Origin: Aeromonas schubertii
GTDB lineage: Bacteria; Pseudomonadota; Gammaproteobacteria; Enterobacterales; Aeromonadaceae
NCBI RefSeq assembly: GCF_000820105.1
Contig: NZ_CDDB01000017.1
Coordinates: 44,811-108,810 of the forward strand
Reading direction: 5' to 3'
DNA length: 64,000 nt
The notes beneath the pieces were generated by a model. That model was not told where the DNA came from. It worked only from the letters and a program-made list of their open reading frames with translations, and searched no databases. A program made the translations under genes and the position numbers. Shown here in pieces: positions 18,077-27,229 of the stretch; position 1 is the first letter of the stretch, and the number at the start of each line of letters is the position of its first letter.

Positions 18077-19156
18077 TTACAGTACGTCGATGGCGTTCAG
18101 GTCGGAGAAAGCCTGCTCCAGACGCTTGATCATGGAAGTCTGGCCTTCACGCAGCCATACGCGCGGGTCGTAGTACTTCTTGTTCGGCTTGTCGGCACCT
18201 TCCGGGTTGCCCAGCTGGCCTTGCAGGTAAGCTTCGTTCTTCTTGTAGAAGTTCAGCAGACCTTCCCAGGTCGCCCACTGGGTGTCGGTGTCGATGTTCA
18301 TCTTCACCACGCCGTAGGAGATGGACTCGCGGATCTCTTCCAGAGTGGAGCCAGAGCCACCGTGGAACACGAAGTCCAGGCTCTTGGCCGGCACACCAAA
18401 CTTCTCGGAGACGTACTTCTGGGAGGCGTCCAGGATGGAGGGGGTCAGCTTGACGTTACCCGGCTTGTAAACACCGTGCACGTTGCCGAAGGAGGCAGCG
18501 ATGGTGAAGCGCGGGCTGATCTTGGACAGACGCTCGTAGGCGTAAGCCACGTCTTCCGGCTGGGTGTATAGGGCGGACTGATCCATGTGGCTGTTGTCCA
18601 CGCCATCTTCTTCGCCACCGGTGCAACCCAGTTCCAGCTCCAGAGTCATGTCCATCTTGGCCATGCGGGTCAGGTACTCGCAGCAGATGTCGATGTTCTC
18701 TTCCAGAGACTCTTCGGAGAGATCCAGCATGTGGGAGGAGAACAGCGGCTTGCCGGTCTCGGCGAAGTGCTTCTCGCCGGCTTCCAGCAGACCGTCGATC
18801 CACGGCAGCAGCTTCTTGGCAGCGTGGTCGGTGTGCAGGATCACCGGCACACCGTAGGCTTCGGCCACGGCGTGAACGTGCTTGGCACCGGAGATGGCAC
18901 CGATGATGGCAGCCTTCTGACCTTCCAGCTTCAGACCCTTACCGGCGGTAAAGACGGCGCCGCCGTTGGAGAACTGAACGATGACCGGAGCCTTCACCTT
19001 TGCGGCCGCTTCCAGCACGGCGTTGACGGAGTCGGTACCGACGCAGTTGACCGCCGGCAGGGCAAAGCCGTTCTCCTTGGCGACAGCGAATACCTTCTGA
19101 ACGTCATCACCGGTGATAACGCCGGGTTTTACGAAGTCGAAAATCTTCTTAGACAT
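18077..19156 (-). CDS. fbaA: Class II fructose-bisphosphate aldolase
   Basis: 359 residues from the ATG at 19156 (ribosome-binding site aggacgag; the upstream in-frame extension has none). Very close to E. coli FbaA along its length: KPGVITGDDVQKVF, ILHTDHAAKKLLPWIDG (zinc-binding His, catalytic Asp), ELGCTGGEEDGVDN, FGNVHGVYKPGNV and HGGSGS. It cleaves fructose-1,6-bisphosphate to DHAP and glyceraldehyde-3-phosphate with Zn2+. It is the last gene of the operon, 117 bp after pgk. Confidence 0.97.
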   Translation of the reverse strand: MSKKIFDFVKPGVITGDDVQKVFAVAKENGFALPAVNCVGTDSVNAVLEAAAKVKAPVIVQFSNGGAVFTAGKGLKLEGQKAAIIGAISGAKHVHAVAEAYGVPVILHTDHAAKKLLPWIDGLLEAGEKHFAETGKPLFSSHMLDLSEESLEENIDICCEYLTRMAKMDMTLELELGCTGGEEDGVDNSHMDQSALYTQPEDVAYAYERLSKISPRFTIAASFGNVHGVYKPGNVKLTPSILDASQKYVSEKFGVPAKSLDFVFHGGSGSTLEEIRESISYGVVKMNIDTDTQWATWEGLLNFYKKNEAYLQGQLGNPEGADKPNKKYYDPRVWLREGQTSMIKRLEQAFSDLNAIDVL

Positions 19157-19273
19157 GTTTCTCGTCCTATTCTCGTATGCCGATAAAAAATTGTGGGGGT
19201 TCATCATGAACCGGCATGGGCGGGCACATGATAGACGAAACGGGAGGCTTTTGCCCCCCGTTTCGGGTCACGA

Positions 19274-20437
19274 TCAGGCTTTGGCGCGCTCTTCCAGGAT
19301 GGCGACGGCCGGCAGCTTCTTGCCCTCTACAAACTCCAGGAAGGCGCCGCCGCCGGTGGAGATGTAGGAGACCTTGTCGGCAATGCCGAACTTGTCGATG
19401 GCGGCCAGTGTGTCACCACCGCCAGCGATGGAGAAGGCCGGGGATTCGGCGATGGCGCGGGCGATCACTTCGGTACCCTTGGCGAACTGGTCAAACTCGA
19501 ACACGCCGACCGGACCGTTCCACAGGATGGTCTTGGCGTTCATGATGATGTCGGCCAGGGCCTTGGCGGAATCCGGACCGATGTCGAAGATCATGTCGTC
19601 GTCAGACACGTCAGCCACAGACTTGGTGGTGGCCGGGGTGGTCTCGGAGAACTCTTTACCCACGACCACGTCGGTGGTGGCCGGGATGGAGGTCTCGGCA
19701 GCCAGCTTCTTGGCGGTGTCGATCAAGTCGTGCTCGCACAGGGACTTGCCGACGTTGTGACCGGCAGCGGCGATGAAGGTGTTGGCGATGCCACCACCGA
19801 CCACCAGCTGGTCAGCGATCTTGGAGAGGGACTCCAGTACGGTCAGCTTGGTGGAGACCTTGGAGCCACCGACGATGGCAACCATGGGACGAGCCGGGTT
19901 GTCCATGGCCTTGCCGAGGGCTTCCAGCTCACCAGCCAGCAGCGGGCCGGCACAGGCAACCGGCGCGTACTGAGCCACACCGTAGGTGGAGCCTTCGGCG
20001 CGGTGGGCGGTACCAAATGCATCCATTACAAAGACGTCACACAGGGCGGCGTACTTCTTGGCCAGCTCTTCGGTGTTCTTCTTCTCACCCTTGTTGAAAC
20101 GGCAGTTTTCCAGAACGACCAGCTCACCGGCGGCGACGTCCACGCCATCCAGGTAATCCTTGGCCAGGCGAACTTCGCAGGACAGAGCGTCTTTCAGATA
20201 GTTGACGACCGGTTGCAGGGAGAACTCTTCGTTGTACTCGCCTTCGGTCGGACGACCCAGGTGGGAGGTGATCATCAGCTTGGCACCCTTCTCCAGCGCC
20301 AGCTTGATGGTCGGCAGGGTGGCTTTGATCCGTGCATCGGAGGTGACCTTGCCGTCTTTTACCGGCACGTTCAGGTCAGCACGGATCAGGACGCGTTTAC
20401 CAGCCAGATCCAGGTCGGTCATCTTGATAACAGACAT
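19274..20437 (-). CDS. pgk: Phosphoglycerate kinase
   Basis: 387 residues, the E. coli length. It transfers phosphate from 1,3-bisphosphoglycerate to [14 protein letters not shown] and [11 protein letters not shown] form the substrate-binding basic patch, [16 protein letters not shown] and the terminal [19 protein letters not shown] bind nucleotide. It lies 62 bp downstream of epd and 117 bp upstream of fbaA, the same order as E. coli epd-pgk-fbaA. Confidence 0.97.
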   Translation of the reverse strand: MSVIKMTDLDLAGKRVLIRADLNVPVKDGKVTSDARIKATLPTIKLALEKGAKLMITSHLGRPTEGEYNEEFSLQPVVNYLKDALSCEVRLAKDYLDGVDVAAGELVVLENCRFNKGEKKNTEELAKKYAALCDVFVMDAFGTAHRAEGSTYGVAQYAPVACAGPLLAGELEALGKAMDNPARPMVAIVGGSKVSTKLTVLESLSKIADQLVVGGGIANTFIAAAGHNVGKSLCEHDLIDTAKKLAAETSIPATTDVVVGKEFSETTPATTKSVADVSDDDMIFDIGPDSAKALADIIMNAKTILWNGPVGVFEFDQFAKGTEVIARAIAESPAFSIAGGGDTLAAIDKFGIADKVSYISTGGGAFLEFVEGKKLPAVAILEERAKA

Positions 20438-20499
20438 ATTCAGTCCTCTATATTTTTCCAGGTAATGTTAAAAACAGTAACCTTGTCCCCGGGGCAGGC

Positions 20500-21510
20500 T
20501 CAGCCTGCAACCATCATGGCCCGGGTGGTATCCAGCATCCGATTCGCGAAGCCCCATTCGTTATCGCACCACATCAACATCTTGACGAGGTTGGCATCGC
20601 TCACCCGGGTCTGGGTACCATCAATGATGCACGAATGGGCATCATGATTGAAATCGACGGAGACCAGGGGCTCTTCCGTGTAATCCAGAATACCCAGTAA
20701 TGTACCTCTGGATGCCCGTTGCAGGGCTTGATTTACGTCAGAAACCGACACTTTTTTTCGCACCGTGATACTCAAATCCATGGCGGTGACATTGATGGTG
20801 GGCACCCGTACCGCGATCGCTTCGAACTTGCCGGCGAAGTGGGGCAGGATACGCTCCAGCCCCTTGGCCAGCTTGGTGTCCACCGGGATGATGGATTGGC
20901 TGGCGGCCCGGGTTCGGCGCAGATCACCGTGGTAGGCGTCGATCACCTGCTGGTCATGCATGGATGAGTGAATTGTAGTAATAGTACCACAATTTATTTC
21001 GAATTCTCGATGCAATGTTTCGATGACGGGGACCACGCAGTTGGTGGTACAGGAGGCGTTGGAGACGATCCGTTCACGCCCGCTCAGCACCCCGTGATTG
21101 ACCCCGTAGACGATGGTCGCGTCCACATCCGCATCGGCCGGATGGGAGAAGAGCACCTTGCCAGCCCCCGCCGCCAGATGCTTCTCGGCATCCGTGCGCG
21201 AGCCAAACACGCCGGTGCAGTCCAGCACCACATCAACCTTCAGTGCCCGCCACGGCAGATTGGCCGGATCACTCTCGGCAAACAGGGGGATGAGATCCTC
21301 GCCCACCTGCATGCTGTTGCCCGCCAGCTCGACCGGGAAGCGGAAACGACCGTGACTGGTGTCATAGCGAGTGAGGTGCGCCATGGCCTTGGGATCGGCC
21401 AGCTCGTTGATGGCCACTATCTTGATGTTCTTGTCGCGGCCGCTCTCGTAGAGGGCGCGCAGCACGTTGCGGCCGATGCGGCCATAGCCGTTGATGGCAA
21501 TGCGGATCAT
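20500..21510 (-). CDS. epd: Erythrose-4-phosphate dehydrogenase
   Basis: 336 residues. A GAPDH paralogue that oxidises D-erythrose-4-phosphate to 4-phosphoerythronate with NAD+, feeding pyridoxal-5'-phosphate synthesis. [19 protein letters not shown] is the Rossmann motif, [14 protein letters not shown] holds the catalytic Cys, and [21 protein letters not shown] distinguishes Epd from GapA. Its ATG overlaps the stop of the ROK kinase (ATGA). A true glycolytic GAPDH would be encoded elsewhere. Confidence 0.93.
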   Translation of the reverse strand: MIRIAINGYGRIGRNVLRALYESGRDKNIKIVAINELADPKAMAHLTRYDTSHGRFRFPVELAGNSMQVGEDLIPLFAESDPANLPWRALKVDVVLDCTGVFGSRTDAEKHLAAGAGKVLFSHPADADVDATIVYGVNHGVLSGRERIVSNASCTTNCVVPVIETLHREFEINCGTITTIHSSMHDQQVIDAYHGDLRRTRAASQSIIPVDTKLAKGLERILPHFAGKFEAIAVRVPTINVTAMDLSITVRKKVSVSDVNQALQRASRGTLLGILDYTEEPLVSVDFNHDAHSCIIDGTQTRVSDANLVKMLMWCDNEWGFANRMLDTTRAMMVAG

Positions 21511-22427
21511 CGGAGCAAAGCCTCCTTGAAGGTGCCTCTGGCCAGCAGGGCCGCACCGAATACGCCGGCGCTGTCACCCAGGGTTGGCCTGATGATAGGG
21601 GTGGTGAATCTGGGGTTGAAGAGATAAGGCAACACGCTCTGGCGTCCGGCGCTGTACAGGCTCTCGATGTTGCCGACACCGCCACCGATGACGATGACAT
21701 CGGGGTCGAGGATGTTGACCACGTTGGCGATGGCCTGACCAAACAGGCGGTGCAACCGGTCCAGGGTCTGACGGGCATGGGCATCGTGAGAGGCCGCTGC
21801 GGCAATCTGGGGCAAGTGGAGCAGGCGCTGGCTCTTCTCCCGGTACCAGGCCTCCAGGGCCGGACCCGAGATGAAGGTCTCGACACAGCCGCGCTTGCCA
21901 CAGTAACACTCGGGACCGTCGGGGGAGAGCACGTTGTGGCCCCACTCGCCGGCGATGCCGTGGTGACCGTTGAGGATGCGACCATCGACCACTATTCCGG
22001 AGCCGACCCCGGTGCCCATGATGATGCCAAACACCACCCGCGCCTCGGGAAACTGATCACGCACGGCGCCCAGGTGGGTTTCGGCCAGGGCGAAACAGTT
22101 GGCATCGTTGGCGATGAGGACAGGCATGGCGAGTCTGGCTTCCAGATCTTCCTTGAGGGGACGGCCGTTGAGCTCGGTGGTGTTGCAGTTCTTCATCACC
22201 CCGGTCTGGGGATCCCGTGCCCCGGGAGTCCCTATGCCGAGCCGCTCGGGGCGAGCTCCCAGCATGGCCACACAGCGCTCGACCAGGGTAGCTATCCCCT
22301 CAAGGATGCCCGCATACCCCTGATCGCGGGGAGTGGCCTGCCGCTCGCGCAGCACCACCCTGTCCCCCTCCAGCACCACGCACTCCATCTTGGTGCCACC
22401 CAGATCGACTCCCCAGTCCTGGCTCAT
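21507..22427 (-). CDS. ROK-family sugar kinase
   Basis: 306 residues from the ATG at 22427, which has caggag 5 bp upstream. ROK hallmarks: [11 protein letters not shown] phosphate-binding loop, GTPGARDP, the catalytic Asp in [21 protein letters not shown], and the Cys zinc motif CYCGKRGC with an upstream His in EWGHN. Members include fructokinase Mak and N-acetylglucosamine kinase NagK; the exact sugar is not settled. It is the first gene of the operon and overlaps epd by 4 bp, an arrangement not found in the E. coli epd operon. Confidence 0.85.
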   Translation of the reverse strand: MSQDWGVDLGGTKMECVVLEGDRVVLRERQATPRDQGYAGILEGIATLVERCVAMLGARPERLGIGTPGARDPQTGVMKNCNTTELNGRPLKEDLEARLAMPVLIANDANCFALAETHLGAVRDQFPEARVVFGIIMGTGVGSGIVVDGRILNGHHGIAGEWGHNVLSPDGPECYCGKRGCVETFISGPALEAWYREKSQRLLHLPQIAAAASHDAHARQTLDRLHRLFGQAIANVVNILDPDVIVIGGGVGNIESLYSAGRQSVLPYLFNPRFTTPIIRPTLGDSAGVFGAALLARGTFKEALLR

Positions 22428-22480
22428 GCTCACTCCTGATTCCATGCCCCCGGCAAAGGGGGCAGTGTAACACCTTGCCG

Positions 22481-22510
22481 AAAACAAGACAGGGCCCGCA
22501 GGCCCTGTCT
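22481..22510 (-). terminator. Rho-independent terminator after fkpA
   Basis: Perfect 10-bp stem agacagggcc/ggccctgtct with loop cgca; on the minus strand it runs into ttgtttt. It is just downstream of the fkpA stop. Confidence 0.85.
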
Positions 22511-22528
22511 CTTCATCATGGCAATGGC

Positions 22529-23338
22529 TTACTTCTTGGCCTGCTCTTTGGCGTCGTCGGCAGCCGGCTTCTCGATGGCCAGCAGCTCAACGTCAAACAC
22601 CAGTACGGAGTTGGCCGGGATGGAGCCAGCACCGTGCTCGCCATAGGCCAGCTTGGACGGCAGGACGAACTTGAACTTGGAGCCGACCGGCATCAGTTGC
22701 ACGCCTTCGGTCCAACCCGGGATCACCTGGTTGAGGGGGAAGGTGGCCGGCTCACCACGATCGACCGAGCTGTCGAACTTGGTGCCGTCGATCAGGGTAC
22801 CCGTGTAGTGCACCTTGACGATATCGGTGGCCTTGGGCTTGGCGCCCTCACCCATCTTCTCGACCTGGTACTGCAGGCCGGATTCGGTGGTCTTGACCCC
22901 TTCCTTCTTGGCGTTATCGGCCAGGAAGGCCTCACCCTTCTTCAGGTTGTCGGCAGACTCTTGCTCGGCCTTGACCTTGGAGAGCTCGTTGATCTTGGCA
23001 TCATAGGCCTGCAGGGCCTTCTGGATCTCCTCGTCGCTCATGGAGGCGCTCTTGGCCAGACCGTCGGTCACCCCTTTGAGGATGACGCTGTTGTCCAGCT
23101 TGATACCCAGCTCCTGCTGACGCTCCAGGGTATTGGCGATATAGCGCCCCATGGAGAGACCGATGGCGTAACCGGATTGCTCCTCAAAGCTCTTGGCGTC
23201 GGCCTTGGCACCCTCGGCCGGCTTGGCGGCTTCGGTCTTGGTCTCGGCGGGAGCCGCCGGCTTCTCGTCCTTCTGGCACGCAGTCAGACCTACGGATACG
23301 GCAGCAGCCAGCAGGGACATCTTCAGAAATTTGTTCAT
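22529..23338 (-). CDS. fkpA: FKBP-type peptidyl-prolyl isomerase FkpA/Mip-like lipoprotein
   Basis: 269 residues from the ATG at 23338 (ggag 7 bp upstream). A signal peptide ends in lipobox LTAC, predicting a lipid-anchored periplasmic form. The N-terminal helical dimerisation domain (about 50-150) is followed by an FKBP domain (about 155-255) with VHYTGTLIDGTKFDSS, PGWTEGVQLMPVGSKF and LAYGEHGAG. It catalyses cis-trans proline isomerisation and acts as a chaperone for envelope proteins. It is divergent from the WD40 lipoprotein gene. Confidence 0.92.
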   Translation of the reverse strand: MNKFLKMSLLAAAVSVGLTACQKDEKPAAPAETKTEAAKPAEGAKADAKSFEEQSGYAIGLSMGRYIANTLERQQELGIKLDNSVILKGVTDGLAKSASMSDEEIQKALQAYDAKINELSKVKAEQESADNLKKGEAFLADNAKKEGVKTTESGLQYQVEKMGEGAKPKATDIVKVHYTGTLIDGTKFDSSVDRGEPATFPLNQVIPGWTEGVQLMPVGSKFKFVLPSKLAYGEHGAGSIPANSVLVFDVELLAIEKPAADDAKEQAKK

Positions 23339-23455
23339 CAGTTTCTCCAAAACGTAAAACCGCTCTCGATTCCTTCTTGAAATGAGAGGTTTATGGCAAC
23401 AAACGCCTTATACTAACCCTCGAATTCGGGCGAACAAGAGCATGAGACAGGAAAA

Positions 23456-24427
23456 ATGCAAAAAAGTGCCATCCTATTTCTGTTGTGCCCCCTGCTGCTC
23501 TATGGCTGCGACAAAAACGCGGTGCAGCCCCAGCAGACCCGAGAACTCTCCTACCAGGGGGCGCTGACCGCCGATCTCTCTGCCGATAGCCACACGGCAC
23601 TGGTTTCCACGGCTCAGCAGATGACGGTGTGGGACCTGAAAGAAGACAGGCAACGCTATCGTTGGGAGATGCCCTCCCCGGATGGCAACCTGGTCTTCGT
23701 CACCCGCTTCTCCCCCGCTGCAAGCCATGCGGTCACGGCCACCCCCACCACCTTCTCGCTCTGGAGCCTCGCGGATGGCCACTCGGTCGGCTTCTACTCC
23801 CTGCCCGAATCACGTCTGCGCGACATCACCCTCTCGGAGAGCGGGCGCTTCGTGCTGATTGGACGCGAGGATGGCAAGGCGGAGTTTGTAGACCTCACCA
23901 CAGGCCGACGCTTGCAGTTCCTTGGCCACAGCGAGCAGGTCAATACCGTAGACCTTTCCGCCAACGGCCGCTATGCCCTGACCGGGGGTAATGATTACAC
24001 CGCCTACCTGTGGGACACCCAAAGCGGTCAGGTGATCCATCGCTTCAACCATGGCAGTCGGGTCACCCTGGTACGCCTCGATCCCCGGGGGCGCTATGCC
24101 TTTACCGCCAGCAGCATGGGCCAGGCTCGCATCTGGGAGCTGGTCAGCGGCAAAGAGGTGAGCCGGTTGCAGATGAAGCATCGCCAGGAGATCTACAGCG
24201 CCGCCCGGTTCGTCAACGACGGCCAGTGGCTGCTGACCGGCTCGCCCTCACGCCAGGCCAACCTGTGGCGGGTGAGTGACGGAGCCCCTCTGGACGAGTG
24301 GCTGGTCACCCCCAGAGAAGGCCCCCGCCCCTCCAGCGCTGTGGTCTATGGCGTGGCTTTGGGCGACAATAGCCGGGTTGTCACTGTCAGCTCCAGCGGC
24401 CTGGCCGAGACCTGGAGCCTCAAGTAA
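23456..24427 (+). CDS. WD40-repeat beta-propeller lipoprotein
   Basis: 323 residues. The N-terminus is a lipoprotein signal (LLLYGC, Cys18). The rest is built of about seven ~40-residue repeats with WD-like endings such as TVWDLKEDRQ, FSLWSLADGH, AYLWDTQSGQ, ARIWELVSGK and ANLWRVSDGA, predicting a beta-propeller in the periplasm, probably a protein-interaction platform. slyX follows 9 bp later on the same strand. The specific function is unknown. Confidence 0.8.
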   Translation: MQKSAILFLLCPLLLYGCDKNAVQPQQTRELSYQGALTADLSADSHTALVSTAQQMTVWDLKEDRQRYRWEMPSPDGNLVFVTRFSPAASHAVTATPTTFSLWSLADGHSVGFYSLPESRLRDITLSESGRFVLIGREDGKAEFVDLTTGRRLQFLGHSEQVNTVDLSANGRYALTGGNDYTAYLWDTQSGQVIHRFNHGSRVTLVRLDPRGRYAFTASSMGQARIWELVSGKEVSRLQMKHRQEIYSAARFVNDGQWLLTGSPSRQANLWRVSDGAPLDEWLVTPREGPRPSSAVVYGVALGDNSRVVTVSSSGLAETWSLK

Positions 24428-24436
24428 AGGAAGGTT

Positions 24437-24655
24437 ATGGAAAAGCAGCAGTTGCTCGAACGCATCGAAACCCTGGAGAGCCGTCTGGCCTACGCCGAAT
24501 ACACGGTGGAGCAGCTCAACGAAGAGGTGACGGTGCAGGGGCGCGAACTCGACAAGATGCGCCAACTGGTCCATCTGCTGGCAGATAAGTTCAAGGCGAT
24601 GCAGCCGACCCAGATTGCCAGCATGGCCGAAGAGACACCGCCGCCTCACTACTGA
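24437..24655 (+). CDS. slyX: SlyX family protein
   Basis: 72 residues, almost entirely a heptad-patterned helix (ERIETLESRLAYAEYTVEQL) ending in the PPPHY tail characteristic of SlyX. Small cytoplasmic coiled-coil protein of unknown function, classically next to slyD and fkpA as here. Probably co-transcribed with the WD40 lipoprotein. Confidence 0.9.
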   Translation: MEKQQLLERIETLESRLAYAEYTVEQLNEEVTVQGRELDKMRQLVHLLADKFKAMQPTQIASMAEETPPPHY

Positions 24656-24665
24656 GCGGCGACAA

Positions 24666-24690
24666 AAAAGCCCGCATCACGCGGGCTTTT
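24666..24690. terminator. Bidirectional rho-independent terminator
   Basis: Stem aaaagcccgc/gcgggctttt with loop atcac gives A/T tracts on both sides, so it can serve the convergent slyX (+) and slyD (-). Confidence 0.9.
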
Positions 24691-24703
24691 GTCATTCTGG
24701 CTA

Positions 24704-25321
24704 TCAATGATGATGGCCCTTGCCACCACAACCGCCACCACCGCAGCAGCCGCCATGGCCTTGCTCTTCGTCATCATGATGGTGGTGACCACCGCCACAG
24801 CAGCCGCCGTGGTCATGATCGTGGTCGTGATCATGATGGTGATGACCGCCGCAACCACCTTCACCATGAACATGGCCATGAGCCAGCTCTTCGGCGGTGG
24901 CCGGACGCACATCCTTGATCTCGACCTTGAAGCCCAGGGTCACGCCCGCCAGGGGATGGTTGCCATCGACCTTGACGAACGCCTCGGAGACCTCGACCAC
25001 GGTCACCGGACGGTGGCCATCGTCGGTCTCGGCCACGAAGGTATCACCCTCGGCGACATCCATGCCGTCAAACAGCTCACCGGGAACCTCTTGAACCAGC
25101 CCCTCATCGTATTCGCCGTAGGCCTGCTCGGGGCTCAGGGTCACCTCAAAGGCATCGCCCACGGCGCGACCTTCCAGAGCCGCTTCCAGGCCGGAGACCA
25201 GGTAACGGGTACCGTGCATATAAACCAGCGGCTCTTTGCCGACCGTGGTATCGATCACCTCGCCGTGCTCGTCGGTAACCGTGTATTCCAGCGTAACTAC
25301 GCTCAGGGGAGCTACTTTCAT
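24704..25321 (-). CDS. slyD: FKBP-type peptidyl-prolyl isomerase and metallochaperone SlyD
   Basis: 205 residues from the ATG at 25321. The FKBP domain is interrupted by an insert-in-flap domain (YTVTDEHGEVIDTT, VSGLEAALEGRAVGD, then the IF region). The tail from about residue 145 is a long His/Cys/Gly-rich metal-binding segment (GGHHHHDHDHDHDHGGCCGG). In E. coli SlyD this tail binds Ni2+ and aids hydrogenase maturation. Nucleotide bias of the tail creates a spurious open frame on the opposite strand. Confidence 0.95.
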   Translation of the reverse strand: MKVAPLSVVTLEYTVTDEHGEVIDTTVGKEPLVYMHGTRYLVSGLEAALEGRAVGDAFEVTLSPEQAYGEYDEGLVQEVPGELFDGMDVAEGDTFVAETDDGHRPVTVVEVSEAFVKVDGNHPLAGVTLGFKVEIKDVRPATAEELAHGHVHGEGGCGGHHHHDHDHDHDHGGCCGGGHHHHDDEEQGHGGCCGGGGCGGKGHHH

Positions 25322-25390
25322 GTCAGGAATCCTGCTGAGTGAAAAAACGGCCCAAGCATAACCGAAAACCACCGCCTCGCCTATGCCTCA

Positions 25391-25594
25391 TCAAGGGCGA
25401 AAGACGCCGATCACCTCCTCCTCTGCCCGGGTCACCCGGGTCACCTCTTCGCTGGGGCGCACCTGAGTGTCACCGCACTCGCTACAGGTCACCTTCTCGA
25501 CTCCATGCTCCAGATACAGCATCATGGTGTCCATTTTGCCGCAGGCGGGACAGACCGCCCCGGCGATAAAGCGTTTTTTACGTCGGGTTTCCAT
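25391..25594 (-). CDS. yheV: YheV-family zinc-ribbon protein
   Basis: 67 residues with two CxxC pairs (CPAC and CSEC) spaced as in a zinc ribbon, and the KRFIAGAVCPACGKMD start of the YheV/DUF2387 family. Function unknown. Its neighbourhood next to slyD parallels enterobacteria. Confidence 0.85.
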   Translation of the reverse strand: METRRKKRFIAGAVCPACGKMDTMMLYLEHGVEKVTCSECGDTQVRPSEEVTRVTRAEEEVIGVFRP

Positions 25595-25633
25595 TTGTGT
25601 TACCTCCCGGCAGCATCATATCAGGGTTTCCTC

Positions 25634-26257
25634 ATGCATCACGCCATCGAATTTCTCACCGGTCACGCGGCCGCCCTCTCCTTTGGCAAGCGCCTGCGCC
25701 TTCCCCAGGGACGATTGCTGCAGGTTCGCCACGGCATGGGGTTACTGCGCCTTGGCAACCGGGAGCAACTGCTCTGTGACGGGGAGTGCTTCTGGCTCCC
25801 GGCCGACTGCCTGGCCGCCTTCACGCCCTTGCGCGGTAGCCAATGGCGGGAGGCTCGCTTCTCGGTACGTCAACCCCAGCCCTCCCTGTCGGGCTGGCTG
25901 CGCCCCTCCCCCCTGCTCGAGGCCCTGCTCGACGATCTGACCCAATGGCAAGAGGAGCGAGAGTGGCAAGGCCCCTATGGGGATCGTCTGCGGGTCCTGT
26001 CCGACCTGCTGCTGCGTCACCCGCTGCACCCTGAGCCGACACCCACGACGCTGCAACAGGAGTGGCAAGGGCTCAACCAGGGGCTCATCCCCGCCGAGGT
26101 GAGTGAGGATCTGGCGGCACTGGTGGCCCAGTATCGCCTGATCCGTGCCGATCGTCAGCTCAAGGGAGGGCAAGCTATCGCCCCCGTACTCGCGGCGCTG
26201 GGCTACCCGGATGAACTGAGCTGGCAACAAGAATTAGCCTGCTGGCTACAGGAGTGA
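25634..26257 (+). CDS. Divergent AraC-like protein
   Basis: 207 residues from the ATG at 25634 (aggg upstream). The N-terminal half resembles a cupin sensor domain (RLPQGRLLQVRHGMGLL). The C-terminus (LVAQYRLIRADRQLKGG, then IAPVLAALGYPDELSW) follows the second helix-turn-helix half of AraC proteins, but the first half is poorly preserved. It may be a degenerated regulator with weakened DNA binding. Assignment is by pattern only. Confidence 0.5.
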   Translation: MHHAIEFLTGHAAALSFGKRLRLPQGRLLQVRHGMGLLRLGNREQLLCDGECFWLPADCLAAFTPLRGSQWREARFSVRQPQPSLSGWLRPSPLLEALLDDLTQWQEEREWQGPYGDRLRVLSDLLLRHPLHPEPTPTTLQQEWQGLNQGLIPAEVSEDLAALVAQYRLIRADRQLKGGQAIAPVLAALGYPDELSWQQELACWLQE

Positions 26258-26305
26258 TCGCCACGCCTCCCCTATGCTGTTAACAGTGAGCAGAGGAGGC
26301 AAACC

Positions 26306-27097
26306 ATGAAAGCATGGTGGTTGATGGTTCTGGCGGTGACCTGTGTCGAGGCCAACACCCGGGTCGAGATCTTGACGGACTCCAGTTATGCCCCTTACTC
26401 CTGGCAGGAGGGCCAGGAGGCACGTGGCATTTATCCCGACATAGTGCGGGAAGTGGCCAAGGCGATGCCCGAGTTTGAACTGGTACTCAAGCCCGTGCCC
26501 TGGCGCCGGGCTCTTAGCATGGTGGAACAGGGCAAGGCCTTTGCCGTGCTGCCCCCCTATTACAATCAGGAGGAACGCCCCTGGATCTGGCCCTACTCCC
26601 AACCCCTGCTCGACGAGGAGGTGGTGGTGCTCTGTAGCGACAAGCTCGCCAGCAACACCGACGAGGCTCGCTTTCCCGACGACTATTTCGGCCTGCGTTT
26701 TGGCATGAATGCGGGCTTTGCCATCGGAGGAAAAGCCTTCTGGGAGGCGGTCTCTGCCGGCAAAATTGAGCAGGAAGAGGCCAAGAGCAACCGTGAGAAT
26801 TTGCTCAAGATCCTGCGTGGTCGGGTCGATTGCACCATCAATGACAAGCTCTCTCTGCTGGCCGAGATGCTGACCATGATAAAGGATGGCCACCTCGCCC
26901 TCGAAGACATGGGTCGCCTGCGCCAGGGCCCGGTGGTAACCCGTGAACAGGGCTTTCTGGGCTATGCGGCCAACGACAAGGCCTTTCCCTTCAAGGAGCA
27001 GTTTGTGAAGCAGTTTGATCGCGCCCTGCACCAGTTGCGCCAGCAAGACGGCATCAACCGCATCGTGGAGAGCCATGTGGGAAAGTCCCAACGCTGA
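26306..27097 (+). CDS. Periplasmic solute-binding protein, family 3 (HisJ-like)
   Basis: 263 residues, signal peptide (cleavage near VEA/NTR). VEILTDSSYAPYSWQEGQEARGIYPDIVREVAKAMP is the typical start of SBP_bac_3 proteins, followed by VPWRRALSMVEQGKAFAVLPPY. There are no permease or ATPase genes nearby, so it is an orphan binding protein that may serve a remote transporter or a sensor such as the BvgS-type kinase. Ligand unknown; polar amino acids are common for the family. Confidence 0.75.
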   Translation: MKAWWLMVLAVTCVEANTRVEILTDSSYAPYSWQEGQEARGIYPDIVREVAKAMPEFELVLKPVPWRRALSMVEQGKAFAVLPPYYNQEERPWIWPYSQPLLDEEVVVLCSDKLASNTDEARFPDDYFGLRFGMNAGFAIGGKAFWEAVSAGKIEQEEAKSNRENLLKILRGRVDCTINDKLSLLAEMLTMIKDGHLALEDMGRLRQGPVVTREQGFLGYAANDKAFPFKEQFVKQFDRALHQLRQQDGINRIVESHVGKSQR

Positions 27098-27229
27098 GGC
27101 CGGCTCCGGAAAAGCCCCAGCAAACACCATTGTCTCCGGATAACACTTTTGAGAGAGCACCCGCCCCATGACTCCTTTTTTTCGTTATGCTAGGAGCGCC
27201 CTCTCTCCTATCTACTCGGGATATCAACC

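Noticed and set aside
19230-19264. Hairpin between pgk and fbaA as a terminator
   Set aside because: No T tract follows on the minus strand, and the operon is expected to continue into fbaA.
24689-25342. 217-codon Met/Ala/Thr-rich frame opposite slyD
   Set aside because: Produced by the complement of the His-codon tail of slyD.
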